A DNA stretch of 64,000 nt from Nemertoderma westbladi. Lineage: Eukaryota > Xenacoelomorpha > Nemertodermatida > Nemertodermatidae. The translations under genes and the position numbers were made by a program. Below, piece after piece: positions 1 to 12,200 of this stretch (the stretch's first letter is position 1; each line of letters opens with the position of its first letter). The notes beneath the pieces were generated by a model. That model was given only the letters and a program-made list of their open reading frames with translations. It was not told the DNA's origin and did no database searches. The stretch spans positions 1 through 64,000 of the forward strand of contig JAUCBJ010007986.1 in assembly GCA_032718475.1 (NCBI GenBank), read 5' to 3'.

Positions 1-83
1 ATCTCTTGGCTGTTGTTACCTGTAAGAACTCGTTTGTTACCGCTGACTAATAAACATTAACATTCATATTTGTATCTCCCCAG

Positions 84-293
84 GGTCAGGTAGCGGAAGC
101 GGAAGTGCGTATACCTCATCGGTTCCACACCGCGATTATCGGAGCCAAGGGGAAACTCGTGCAGTCTATAATGGACGACTGTGGGGGCGTTCACATTCAC
201 TTCCCGAACGAGGGAGACAAAGTCACCATCCGTGGCCCCGAGGCCGACGTTGAGAAAGCCAAGAAGCAGCTCGTGGAGGTTGCTTCCGAGAAG
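84..293 (+). CDS. HDLBP: Vigilin exon encoding KH8
   Basis: Internal exon of a vigilin-type protein, a cytoplasmic and ER-associated RNA-binding protein made of a long string of KH domains. It has 70 codons, phase 0 at both ends, between acceptor tctccccag/GGT and donor GAGAAG/gttggt. It encodes one KH domain with RNA-binding loop GAKG (IIGAKG), then CGGVHIHFP and DVEKAKKQL, which match the eighth KH of vertebrate vigilin counted back from KH14. No start codon is needed because the exon is internal; the frame is set by the splice sites and by continuity with the next exon (ASEK then ELAN). Its last 12 bases are also the exonic part of the tandem repeat that fills the next intron. The donor is weak at +3 and +4. 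Confidence 0.93.
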
Positions 294-3200
294 GTTGGTT
301 AATTAATGCTTCCGAGAAGGTTGGTTAATTAATGCTTCCGAGAAGGTTGGTTAATTAATGCTTCCGAGAAGGTTGGTTAATTACTGCTTCCGAGAAGGTT
401 GGTTAATTAATGCTTCCGAGAAGGTTGGTTAATTAATGCTTCCGAGAAGGTTGGTTAATTAATGCTTCCGAGAAGGTTGGTTAATTACTGCTTCCGAGAA
501 GGTTGGTTAATTAATGCTTCCGCGAAGTTTGGTTAATTACTGCTTCCGAGAAGGTTGGTTAATTAATGCTTCCGCGAAGTTTGGTTAATTAATGCTTCCG
601 AGAAGGTTGGTTAATTAATGCTTCCGAGAAGGTTGGTTAATTAATGCTTCCGAGAAGGTTGGTTAATTACTGCTTCCGAGAAGGTTGGTTAATTAATGCT
701 TCCGAGAAGGTTGGTTAATTAATGCTTCCGAGAAGGTTGGTTAATTACTGCTTCCGAGAAGGTTGGTTAATTAATGCTTCCGCGAAGTTTGGTTAATTAC
801 TGCTTCCGAGAAGGTTGGTTAATTAATGCTTCCGCGAAGTTTGGTTAATTAATGCTTCCGAGAAGGTTGGTTAATTAATGCTTCCGAGAAGGTTGGTTAA
901 TTACTGCTTCCGAGAAGGTTGGTTAATTAATGCTTCCGCGAAGTTTGGTTAATTAATGCTTCCGAGAAGGTTGGTTAATTAATGCTTCCGAGAAGGTTGG
1001 TTAATTAATGCTTCCGAGAAGGTGTGTTAATTAATGCTTCCGAGAAGGTTGGTTAATTAATGCTTCCGAGAAGGTTGGTTAATTACTGCTTCCGAGAAGG
1101 TTGGTTAATTAATGCTTCCGCGAAGTTTGGTTAATTAATGCTTCCGAGAAGGTTGGTTAATTAATGCTTCCGAGAAGGTTGGTTAATTACTGCTTCCGAG
1201 AAGGTTGGTTAATTAATGCTTCCGAGAAGGTTGGTTAATTACTGCTTCCGAGAAGGTTGGTTAATTAATGCTTCCGCGAAGTTTGGTTAATTAATGCTTC
1301 CGAGAAGGTTGGTTAATTAATGCTTCCGAGAAGGTCGGTTAATTAATGTTTCCAAGAAGGTTGGTTAATTAATGCTTCCGAGAAGGTCGGTTAATTAATG
1401 CTTCCGAGAAGGTTGGTTAATTAATGCTTTCGAGAAGGTTGGTTAATTAATGCTTCCGCGAAGGTTGGTTAATTAATGCTTCCGAGAAGGTTGGTTAATT
1501 ACTGCTTCCGAGAAGGTTGGTTAATTAATGCTTCCGAGAAGGTTGGTTAATTAATGCTTCCGATGAGGTTGGTTAATTAATGCTTCCGATGAGGTTGGTT
1601 AATTAATGCTTCCGAGAAGGTTGGTTAATTAATGCTTCCGAGAAGTTTGGTTATTTAATTCTTCCGAGAAGGTTGGTTAATTAATGCTTCCGATGAGGTT
1701 GGTTAATTAATGCTTCCGATGAGGTTGGTTAATTAATGCTTCCGATGAGGTTGGTTAATTAATGCTTCCGAGAAGGTTGGTTAATTAATGCTTCCGAGAA
1801 GTTTGGTTATTTAATTCTTCCGAGAAGGTTGGTTAATTAATGCTTCCGATGAGGTTGGTTAATTAATGCTTCCGCGAAGGTTGGTTGATTAATGCTTCCG
1901 AGAAGGTTGGTTAATTAATGCTTCCGAACAGGGTGGTTAATTACTGCTTCCGAGAAGGTTGATTAATTAATGCTTCCGAGGAGGTTGGTTAATTAATGCT
2001 TCCGCGAAGGTTGGTTGATTAATGCTTCCGAGAAGGTTGGTTAATTAATGCTTCCGAACAGGGTGGTTAATTAATGCTTCCGAGAAGGTTGGTTAATTAA
2101 TGCTTCCGAGAAGGTTGGTTAATTAATGCTTCCGAGAAGGTTGGTTAATTAATGCTTCCGAGAAGTTTGGTTATTTAATTCTTCCGAGAAGGTTGGTTAA
2201 TTAATGCTTCTGAGAAGGTTGGTTAATTAATGCTTCCGAGAAGGTTGGTTAATTATTGCTTCCGAGAAGTTTGGTTAATTAATGCTTCCGTGATGGTTCT
2301 TGGTTAATTAATGCTTCCGAGAAGGTTGGTTAATTAATTCTTCCGAGAAGGTTGGCTATTTAATGCTTCCGAAAAGGTTGGTTAATTAATGCTCCCGAGA
2401 AGGTTGATTAATTAATGCTTCCGATGAGGTTGGTTAATTAATGCTTCCGATGAGGTTGGTTAATTAATGCTTCCGAGAAGGTTGGTTAATTAATGCTTCC
2501 GAGAAGTTTGGTTATTTAATTCTTCCGAGAAGGTTGGTTAATTAATGCTTCCGAGAAGGTTGGTTAATTAATGCTTCCGAGAAGGTTGGTTAATTAATGC
2601 TTCCGAGAAGGTTGGTTAATTAATGCTTCCGAGAAGGTTGGTTAATTAATGCTTCCGAGAAGGTTGGTTAATTAATGCTTCCGAGAAGGTTGGTTAATTA
2701 ATGCTTCCGAGAAGGTTGGTTAATTACTGCTTCCGAGAAGGTTGGTTAATTAATGCTTCCGCGAAGTTTGGTTAATTACTGCTTCCGAGAAGGTTGGTTA
2801 ATTAATGCTTCCGCGAAGTTTGGTTAATTAATGCTTCCGAGAAGGTTGGTTAATTAATGCTTCCGAGAAGGTTGGTTAATTAATGCTTCCGAGAAGGTTG
2901 GTTAATTACTGCTTCCGAGAAGGTTGGTTAATTAATGCTTCCGAGAAGGTTGGTTAATTAATGCTTCCGAGAAGGTTGGTTAATTACTGCTTCCGAGAAG
3001 GTTGGTTAATTAATGCTTCCGCGAAGTTTGGTTAATTACTGCTTCCGAGAAGGTTGGTTAATTAATGCTTCCGCGAAGTTTGGTTAATTAATGCTTCCGA
3101 GAAGGTTGGTTAATTAATGCTTCCGAGAAGGTTGGTTAATTACTGCTTCCGAGAAGGTTGGTTAATTAATGCTTCCGCGAAGTTTGGTTAATTAATGCTT

Positions 3201-6200
3201 CCGAGAAGGTTGGTTAATTAATGCTTCCGAGAAGGTTGGTTAATTAATGCTTCCGAGAAGGTGTGTTAATTAATGCTTCCGAGAAGGTTGGTTAATTAAT
3301 GCTTCCGAGAAGGTTGGTTAATTACTGCTTCCGAGAAGGTTGGTTAATTAATGCTTCCGCGAAGTTTGGTTAATTAATGCTTCCGAGAAGGTTGGTTAAT
3401 TAATGCTTCCGAGAAGGTTGGTTAATTACTGCTTCCGAGAAGGTTGGTTAATTAATGCTTCCGAGAAGGTTGGTTAATTACTGCTTCCGAGAAGGTTGGT
3501 TAATTAATGCTTCCGCGAAGTTTGGTTAATTAATGCTTCCGAGAAGGTTGGTTAATTAATGCTTCCGAGAAGGTCGGTTAATTAATGTTTCCAAGAAGGT
3601 TGGTTAATTAATGCTTCCGAGAAGGTCGGTTAATTAATGCTTCCGAGAAGGTTGGTTAATTAATGCTTTCGAGAAGGTTGGTTAATTAATGCTTCCGCGA
3701 AGGTTGGTTAATTAATGCTTCCGAGAAGGTTGGTTAATTACTGCTTCCGAGAAGGTTGGTTAATTAATGCTTCCGAGAAGGTTGGTTAATTAATGCTTCC
3801 GATGAGGTTGGTTAATTAATGCTTCCGATGAGGTTGGTTAATTAATGCTTCCGAGAAGGTTGGTTAATTAATGCTTCCGAGAAGTTTGGTTATTTAATTC
3901 TTCCGAGAAGGTTGGTTAATTAATGCTTCCGATGAGGTTGGTTAATTAATGCTTCCGATGAGGTTGGTTAATTAATGCTTCCGATGAGGTTGGTTAATTA
4001 ATGCTTCCGAGAAGGTTGGTTAATTAATGCTTCCGAGAAGTTTGGTTATTTAATTCTTCCGAGAAGGTTGGTTAATTAATGCTTCCGATGAGGTTGGTTA
4101 ATTAATGCTTCCGCGAAGGTTGGTTGATTAATGCTTCCGAGAAGGTTGGTTAATTAATGCTTCCGAACAGGGTGGTTAATTACTGCTTCCGAGAAGGTTG
4201 ATTAATTAATGCTTCCGAGGAGGTTGGTTAATTAATGCTTCCGCGAAGGTTGGTTGATTAATGCTTCCGAGAAGGTTGGTTAATTAATGCTTCCGAACAG
4301 GGTGGTTAATTAATGCTTCCGAGAAGGTTGGTTAATTAATGCTTCCGAGAAGGTTGGTTAATTAATGCTTCCGAGAAGGTTGGTTAATTAATGCTTCCGA
4401 GAAGTTTGGTTATTTAATTCTTCCGAGAAGGTTGGTTAATTAATGCTTCTGAGAAGGTTGGTTAATTAATGCTTCCGAGAAGGTTGGTTAATTATTGCTT
4501 CCGAGAAGTTTGGTTAATTAATGCTTCCGTGATGGTTCTTGGTTAATTAATGCTTCCGAGAAGGTTGGTTAATTAATTCTTCCGAGAAGGTTGGCTATTT
4601 AATGCTTCCGAAAAGGTTGGTTAATTAATGCTCCCGAGAAGGTTGATTAATTAATGCTTCCGATGAGGTTGGTTAATTAATGCTTCCGATGAGGTTGGTT
4701 AATTAATGCTTCCGAGAAGGTTGGTTAATTAATGCTTCCGAGAAGTTTGGTTATTTAATTCTTCCGAGAAGGTTGGTTAATTAATGCTTCCGATGAGGTT
4801 GGTTAATTAATGCTTCCGATGAGGTTGGTTAATTAATGCTTCCGATGAGGTTGGTTAATTAATGCTTCCGAGAAGGTTGGTTAATTAATGCTTCCGAGAA
4901 GTTTGGTTATTTAATTCTTCCGAGAAGGTTGGTTAATTAATGCTTCCGATGAGGTTGGTTAATTAATGCTTCCGATGAGGTTGGTTAATTATTGCTTCCG
5001 ATAAGGTTGGTTAATTATTGCTTCCGAGAAGGTTGGTTAATTAATGCTTCCGAGAAGGTTGGTTAATTAATGCTTCCGCGAAGGTTGGTTGATTAATGCT
5101 TCCGAGAAGGTTGGTTAATTAATGCTTCCGAGAAGGTTTGTTAATTAATGCTTCCGAGAAGGTTGGTTAATTAATGCTTCCGAACAGGGTGGTTAATTAA
5201 TGCTTCCGAGAAGGTTGGTTAATTAATGCTTCCGAGAAGGTTGGTTAATTAATGCTTCCGAGAAGGTTGGTTAATTAATGCTTCCGAGAAGTTTGGTTAT
5301 TTAATTCTTCCGAGAAGGTTGGTTAATTAATGCTTCTGAGAAGGTTGGTTAATTAATGCTTCCGAGAAGGTTGGTTAATTATTGCTTCCGAGAAGTTTGG
5401 TTAATTAATGCTTCCGTGATGGTTCTTGGTTAATTAATGCTTCCGAGAAGGTTGGTTAATTAATTCTTCCGAGAAGGTTGGCTATTTAATGCTTCCGAAA
5501 AGGTTGGTTAATTAATGCTCCCGAGAAGGTTGATTAATTAATGCTTCCGAGAAGGTTGGTTAATTATTGCTTCCGATAAGGTTGGTTAATTATTGCTTCC
5601 GAGAAGGTTGGTTAATTAATGCTTCCGAGAAGGTTGGTTAATTAATGCTTCCGATGAGGTTGGTTAATTAATGCTTCCGAGAAGGTTGGTTAATTAATGC
5701 TTCCGAGAAGTTTGGTTATTTAATTCTTCCGAGAAGGTTGGTTAATTAATGCTTCCGATGAGGTTGGTTAATTAATGCTTCCGATGAGGTTGGTTAATTA
5801 ATGCTTCCGATGAGGTTGGTTAATTAATGCTTCCGAGAAGGTTGGTTAATTAATGCTTCCGATGAGGTTGGTTAATTAATGCTTCCGATGAGGTTGGTTA
5901 ATTAATGCTTCCGAGAAGGTTGGTTAATTAATGCTTCCGAGAAGTTTGGTTATTTAATTCTTCCGAGAAGGTTGGTTAATTAATGCTTCCGATGAGGTTG
6001 GTTAATTAATGCTTCCGATGAGGTTGGTTAATTAATGCTTCCGATGAGGTTGGTTAATTAATGCTTCCGAGAAGGTTGGTTAATTAATGCTTCCGAGAAG
6101 TTTGGTTATTTAATTCTTCCGAGAAGGTTGGTTAATTAATGCTTCCGATGAGGTTGGTTAATTAATGCTTCCGCGAAGGTTGGTTGATTAATGCTTCCGA

Positions 6201-9200
6201 GAAGGTTGGTTAATTAATGCTTCCGAACAGGGTGGTTAATTAATGCTTCCGAGAAGGTTGGTTAATTAATGCTTCCGAGAAGGTTGGTTAATTAATGCTT
6301 CCGAGAAGGTTGGTTAATTAATGCTTCCGAGAAGTTTGGTTATTTAATTCTTCCGAGAAGGTTGGTTAATTAATGCTTCTGAGAAGGTTGGTTAATTAAT
6401 GCTTCCGAGAAGGTTGGTTAATTATTGCTTCCGAGAAGTTTGGTTAATTAATGCTTCCGTGATGGTTCTTGGTTAATTAATGCTTCCGAGAAGGTTGGTT
6501 AATTAATTCTTCCGAGAAGGTTGGCTATTTAATGCTTCCGAAAAGGTTGGTTAATTAATGCTCCCGAGAAGGTTGATTAATTAATGCTTCCGAGAAGGTT
6601 GGTTAATTATTGCTTCCGATAAGGTTGGTTAATTATTGCTTCCGAGAAGGTTGGTTAATTAATGCTTCCGAGATGGTTGGTTAATTAATGCTTCCGAGAA
6701 GGTTGGTTAATTAATGCTTCCGAGAAGGTTGGTTAATTAATGCTTCCGAGAAGGTTGGTTAATTAATGCTTCCGAGAAGGTTGGTTAATTAATGCTTCCG
6801 AGAAGGTTGGTTAATTAATGCTTCCGAGAAGGTTGGTTAATTAATGCTTCCGAGAAGGTTGGTTAATTAATGCTTCCGAGAAGGTTGGTTAATTAATGCT
6901 TCCGAGAAGGTTGGTTAATTAATGCTTCCGAGAAGGTTGGTTAATTAATGCTTCCGAGAAGGTTGGTTAATTAATGCTTCCGAGAAGGTTGGTTAATTAA
7001 TGCTTCCGAGAAGGTTGGTTAATTAATGCTTCCGAGAAGGTTGGTTAATTAATGCTTCCGAGAAGGTTGGTTATTAATGCTTCCGAGAAGGTTGGTTAAT
7101 TAATGCTTCCGAGAAGGTTGGTTAATTAATGCTTCCGAGAAGGTTGGTTAATTAATGCTTTCGAGAAGGTTGGTTAATTAATGCTTCCGAGAAGGTTGGT
7201 TAATTAATGCTTCTGAGAAGGTTGGTTAATTAATGCTTCCGAGAAGGTTGGTTAATTATTGCTTCCGAGAAGGTTGGTTAATTAATGCTTCCGAGATTGT
7301 TGTTGGTTAATTAATGCTTCCGAGATGGTTGGTTAATTAATGCTTCCGAGAAGGTTGGTTAATTAATGCTTCCGAGAAGGTTGGTTAATTAATGCTTCCG
7401 AGAAGGTTGGTTAAGTAATGCTTCCGAGAAGGTTGGTTAATTAATGCTTCCGAGAAGGTTGGTTAATTAATTCTTCCGAGAAGGTTGGTTAATTAATGCT
7501 TCTGTGAAGGTTGGTTAATTAATGCTTCCGAGTAGGTTGGTTAATTAATGCTTCCGAGAAGGTTGGTTAAATAATGCTTCCGAGAAGGTGTGTTAATTAT
7601 TGCTTCCGAGAAGGTGTGTTAATTAATGCTTCCGAACAGGGTGGTTAATTAATGCTTCCGAGAAGGTTGGTTAATTAATGCTTTCGAGAAGGTTGGTTAA
7701 ATAATGCTTCCGAGAAGGTTGGTTAATTAATGCTTCCGAGAAGGTTGGTTAATTAATTCTTCCGAGAAAGTTGGTTAATTAATGCTTCTGAGAAGATTGG
7801 TTAATTAATGCTTCCGAGAAGGTTGGTTAATTAATGCTTCCGAGAAGGTGTGTTAATTAATGCTTCCGAGAAGGTTTGTTAATTAATGCTTCCAAGAAGG
7901 TTTGTTAATTAATGCTTCCGAGAAGGTTGGTTAATTAATGCTTCCGAGAAGGTTTGTTAATTAATGCTTCCGAGAAGGTTGGTTAATTAATGCTTCCGAG
8001 AAGGTTGGTTAATTAATGCTTCCGAAAAGGTTTGTTAATTAATTATTCCGAGAATGTTGGTTAATTATTGCTTCCGAGAAGGTTGGTTAATTAATGCTTC
8101 CGAGAAGGTTGGTTAATTAATGCTTCCGAAAAGGTTGGTTAATTAATTCTTCCGAGAATGTTGGTTAATTAATGCTTCCGAGAAGGTTGGTTAATTATTG
8201 CTTCCGAGAAGGTTGGTTAATTAATGCTTTCGAGAAGGTTGGTTAATTAATGCTTCCGAGAAGGCTGGTTAATTATTGCTTCCGAGAAGGTTGGTTAATT
8301 AATCCTTCCGAGAAGGTTGGTTAATTAATGCTTCCGTGATGGTTCTTGGTTAATTAATGCTTCCGAGAAGGTTGGTTAATTAATTCTTCAGAGAAGGTTG
8401 GCTAATTAATGCTTCCGAAAAGGTTGGTTAATAAATGCTTCCGAGAAGGTTGATGAAGGTTGGTTAATTAATGCTTCCGAGAAGGTTGGTTAATTAATGC
8501 TTCCGAGAAGGTTGGCTAATTAATGCTTCCGAGAAGGTTGGTTAATTAATGCTTCCGGGAAGGTTGGTTAATTAATGCTTCCGAGAAGGTTGGTTAATTA
8601 ATGCTTCCGAGAAGGTTTGTTAATTAATGCTTCCGAGAAGGTTGGTTAATTAATGCTTTCGAGAAGGTTGGTTAATTAATGCTTCCGAGAAGGTTGGTTA
8701 ATTAATGCTTCCGAGAAGGTTGGCTAATTAATGCTTCCGAGATGGTTGGTTAATTAATGCTTCCGAAAAGGTTGATTAATTAATGCTTCCGAGAAGGTTG
8801 GTTAATTATTGCTTCCGAGAAGGTTGGTTAATTAATGCTTCCGGGAAGGTTGGTTAATTAATGCTTCCGTGAAGGTTGGTTAATTAATGCTTTCGAGAAG
8901 GTTGGTTAATTAATGCTTCCGAGAAGGTTGGTTAATTAATGCTTCTGAGAAGGTTGGTTAATTAATGCTTCCGAGAAGGTTTGTTAATTAATGCTTCCGA
9001 GAAGGTTGGTTAATTAATGCTTTCGAGAAGGTTGGTTAATTAATGCTTCCGAGAAGGTTGGTTAATTAATGCTTTCGAGAAGGTTGGTTAATTAATGCTT
9101 CCGAGAAGGTTGGTTAATTAATGCTTCCGAGAAGGTTGGCTAATTAATGCTTCCGAGAAGGTTGGTTAATTAATGCTTCCGAGAAGGTTGGTTAATTAAT

Positions 9201-12200
9201 GCTTCCGAGAAGGTTGGCTATTTAATGCTTCCGAAACGGTTGGTTAATTAAATCTCCCGAGAAGGTTGATTAATTAATGCTTCCGAGAAGGTTGGTTAAT
9301 TATTGCTTCCGAGAAGGTTGGTTAATTAATGCTTCCGAGAAGGTTGGTTAATTAATGCTTCCGAGAAGGTTGGCTATTTAATGCTTCCGAAAAGGTTGGT
9401 TAATTAAATCTCCCGAGAAGGTTGATTAATTAATGCTTCCGAGAAGGTTGGTTAATTATTGCTTCCGAGAAGGTTGGTTAATTAATGCTTCCGAGAAGGT
9501 TGGCTATTTAATGCTTCCGAAAAGGTTGGTTAATTAAATCTCCCGAGAAGGTTGATTAATTAATGCTTCCGAGAAGGTTGGCTAATTAATGCTTCCGAGA
9601 AGGTTGGTTAATTAATGCTTCCGAGAAGGTTGGCTATTTAATGCTTCCGAAAAGGTTGGTTAATTAATGCTTTCGAGAAGGTTGGTTAATTAATGCTTCC
9701 GAGAAGGTTGGTTAATTAATGCTTCTGAGAAGGTTGGTTAATTAATGCTTCCGAGAAGGTTTGTTAATTAATGCTTCCGAGAAGGTTGGTTAATTATTGC
9801 TTCCGAGAAGGTTGGTTAATTAATGCTTCCGAGAAGGTTGGTTAATTAATGCTTCCGAGAAGGTTGGCTATTTAATGCTTCCGAAAAGGTTGGTTAATTA
9901 AATCTCCCGAGAAGGTTGATTAATTAATGCTTCCGAGGAGGTTGGTTAATTATTGCTTCCGAGAAGGTTGGTTAATTAATGCTTCCGAGAAGGTTGGCTA
10001 TTTAATGCTTCCGAAAAGGTTGGTTAATTAAATCTCCCGAGAAGGTTGATTAATTAATGCTTCCGAGAAGGTTGGTTAATTATTGCTTCCGAGAAGGTTG
10101 GTTAATTAATGCTTCCGAGAAGGTTGGCTATTTAATGCTTCCGAAAAGGTTGGTTAATTAAATCTCCCGAGAAGGTTGATTAATTAATGCTTCCGAGAAG
10201 GTTGGCTAATTAATGCTTCCGAGAAGGTTGGTTAATTAATGCTTCCGAAAAGGTTGGTTAATTAAATCTCCCGAGAAGGTTGATTAATTAATGCTTCCGA
10301 GAAGGTTGGTTAATTATTGCTTCCAAGAAGGTTGGTTAATTAATGCTTCCGAGAAGGTTGGCTATTTAATGCTTCCGAAAAGGTTGGTTAATTAAATCTC
10401 CCGAGAAGGTTGATTAATTAATGCTTCCGAGAAGGTTGGCTAATTAATGCTTCCGAGAAGGTTGGTTAATTAATGCTTCCGAGAAGGTTGGCTATTTAAT
10501 GCTTCCGAAAAGGTTGGTTAATTAAATCTCCCGAGAAGGTTGATTAATTAATGCTTCCGAGAAGGTTGGTTAATTATTGCTTCCGAGAAGGTTGGTTAAT
10601 TAATGTTTCCGAGAAGGTTGGTTAATTAATGCTTCCGAGAAGGTTGGTTAATTAATGCTTCCGAGAAGGTTGGTTAATTAATGCTTCCGAGAAGGTTGGT
10701 TAATTAATGCTTCCGAGAAGGTTGGTTAATTAATGCTTCCGAGAAGTTTGGTTAATTATTGCTTCCGAGAAGGTTGGTTAATTAATGCTTCCGAGAAGTT
10801 TGGTTAATTATTGCTTCCGAGAACGTTGGTTAATTAATGCTTCCGAGATGGTTGTTTGTTAATTAATGCTTCCGAGAAGGTTGGTTAATTAATGCTTCCG
10901 AACAGGGTGGTTAATTAATGCTTCCGAGAAGGTTGGTTAATTAATGCTTTCGAGAAGGTTGGTTAATTAATGCTTCCGAGAAGGTTGGTTAATTAATGCT
11001 TCTGAGAAGGTTGGTTAATTAATGCTTCCGAGAAGGTTGGTTAATTATTGCTTCCGAGAAGGTTGGATAATTAATGCTTCCGAGATTGTTGTTGGTTAAT
11101 TAATGCTTCCGAGATGGTTGGTTAATTAATGCTTCCGAGAAGGTTGGTTAATTAATGCTTCCGAGAAGGTTGGTTAATTAATGCTTCCGAGAAGGTTGGT
11201 TAAGTAATGCTTCCGAGAAGGTTGGTTAATTAATGCTTCCGAGAAGGTTGGTTAATTAATTCTTCCGAGAATGTTGGTTAATTCATGCTTCTGTGAAGGT
11301 TGGTTAATTAATGCTTCCGAGAAGGTTGGTTAATTAATGCTTCCGAGAAGGTTGGTTAAATAATGCTTCCGAGAAGGTGTGTTAATTATTGCTTCCGAGA
11401 AGGTGTGTTAATTAATGCTTCCGAACAAGGTGGTTAATTAATGCTTCCGAGAAGGTTGGTTAATTAATGCTTTCGAGAAGGTTGGTTAAATAATGCTTCC
11501 GAGAAGGTTGGTTAATTAATGCTTCCGAGAAGGTTGGTTAATTAATTCTTCCGAGAAAGTTGGTTAATTAATGCTTCTGAGAAGGTTGGTTAATTAATGC
11601 TTCCGAGAAGGTTGGTTAATTAATGCTTCCGAGAAGGTGTGTTAATTAATGCTTCCGAGAAGGTTGGTTAATTACTGCTTCCGAAAAGGTTGGTTAATTA
11701 ATGCTTCCGAGAAGGTCGGTTAATTAATGTTTCCAAGAAGGTTGGTTAATTAATGCTTCCTTGAAGGTTGGTTAATTAATGCTTCCGAGAAGGTTGGTTA
11801 AGTAATGCTTCCGAGAAGGTTGGTTAATTAATGCTTCCGAGAAGGTTGGTTAATTAATTCTTCCGAGAATGTTGGTTAATTAATGCTTCTGTGAAGGTTG
11901 GTTAATTAATGCTTCCGAGAAGGTTGGTTAATTAATGCTTCCGAGAAGGTTGGTTAAATAATGCTTCCGAGAAGGTATGTTAATTATTGCTTCCGAGAAG
12001 GTGTGTTAATTAATGCTTCCGAACAGGGTGGTTAATTAATGCTTCCGAGAAGGTTGGTTAATTAATGCTTTCGAGAAGGTTGGTTAAATAATGCTTCCGA
12101 GAAGGTTGGTTAATTAATGCTTCCGAGAAGGTTGGTTAATTAATTCTTCCGAGAAAGTTGGTTAATTAATGCTTCTGAGAAGGTTGGTTAATTAATGCTT

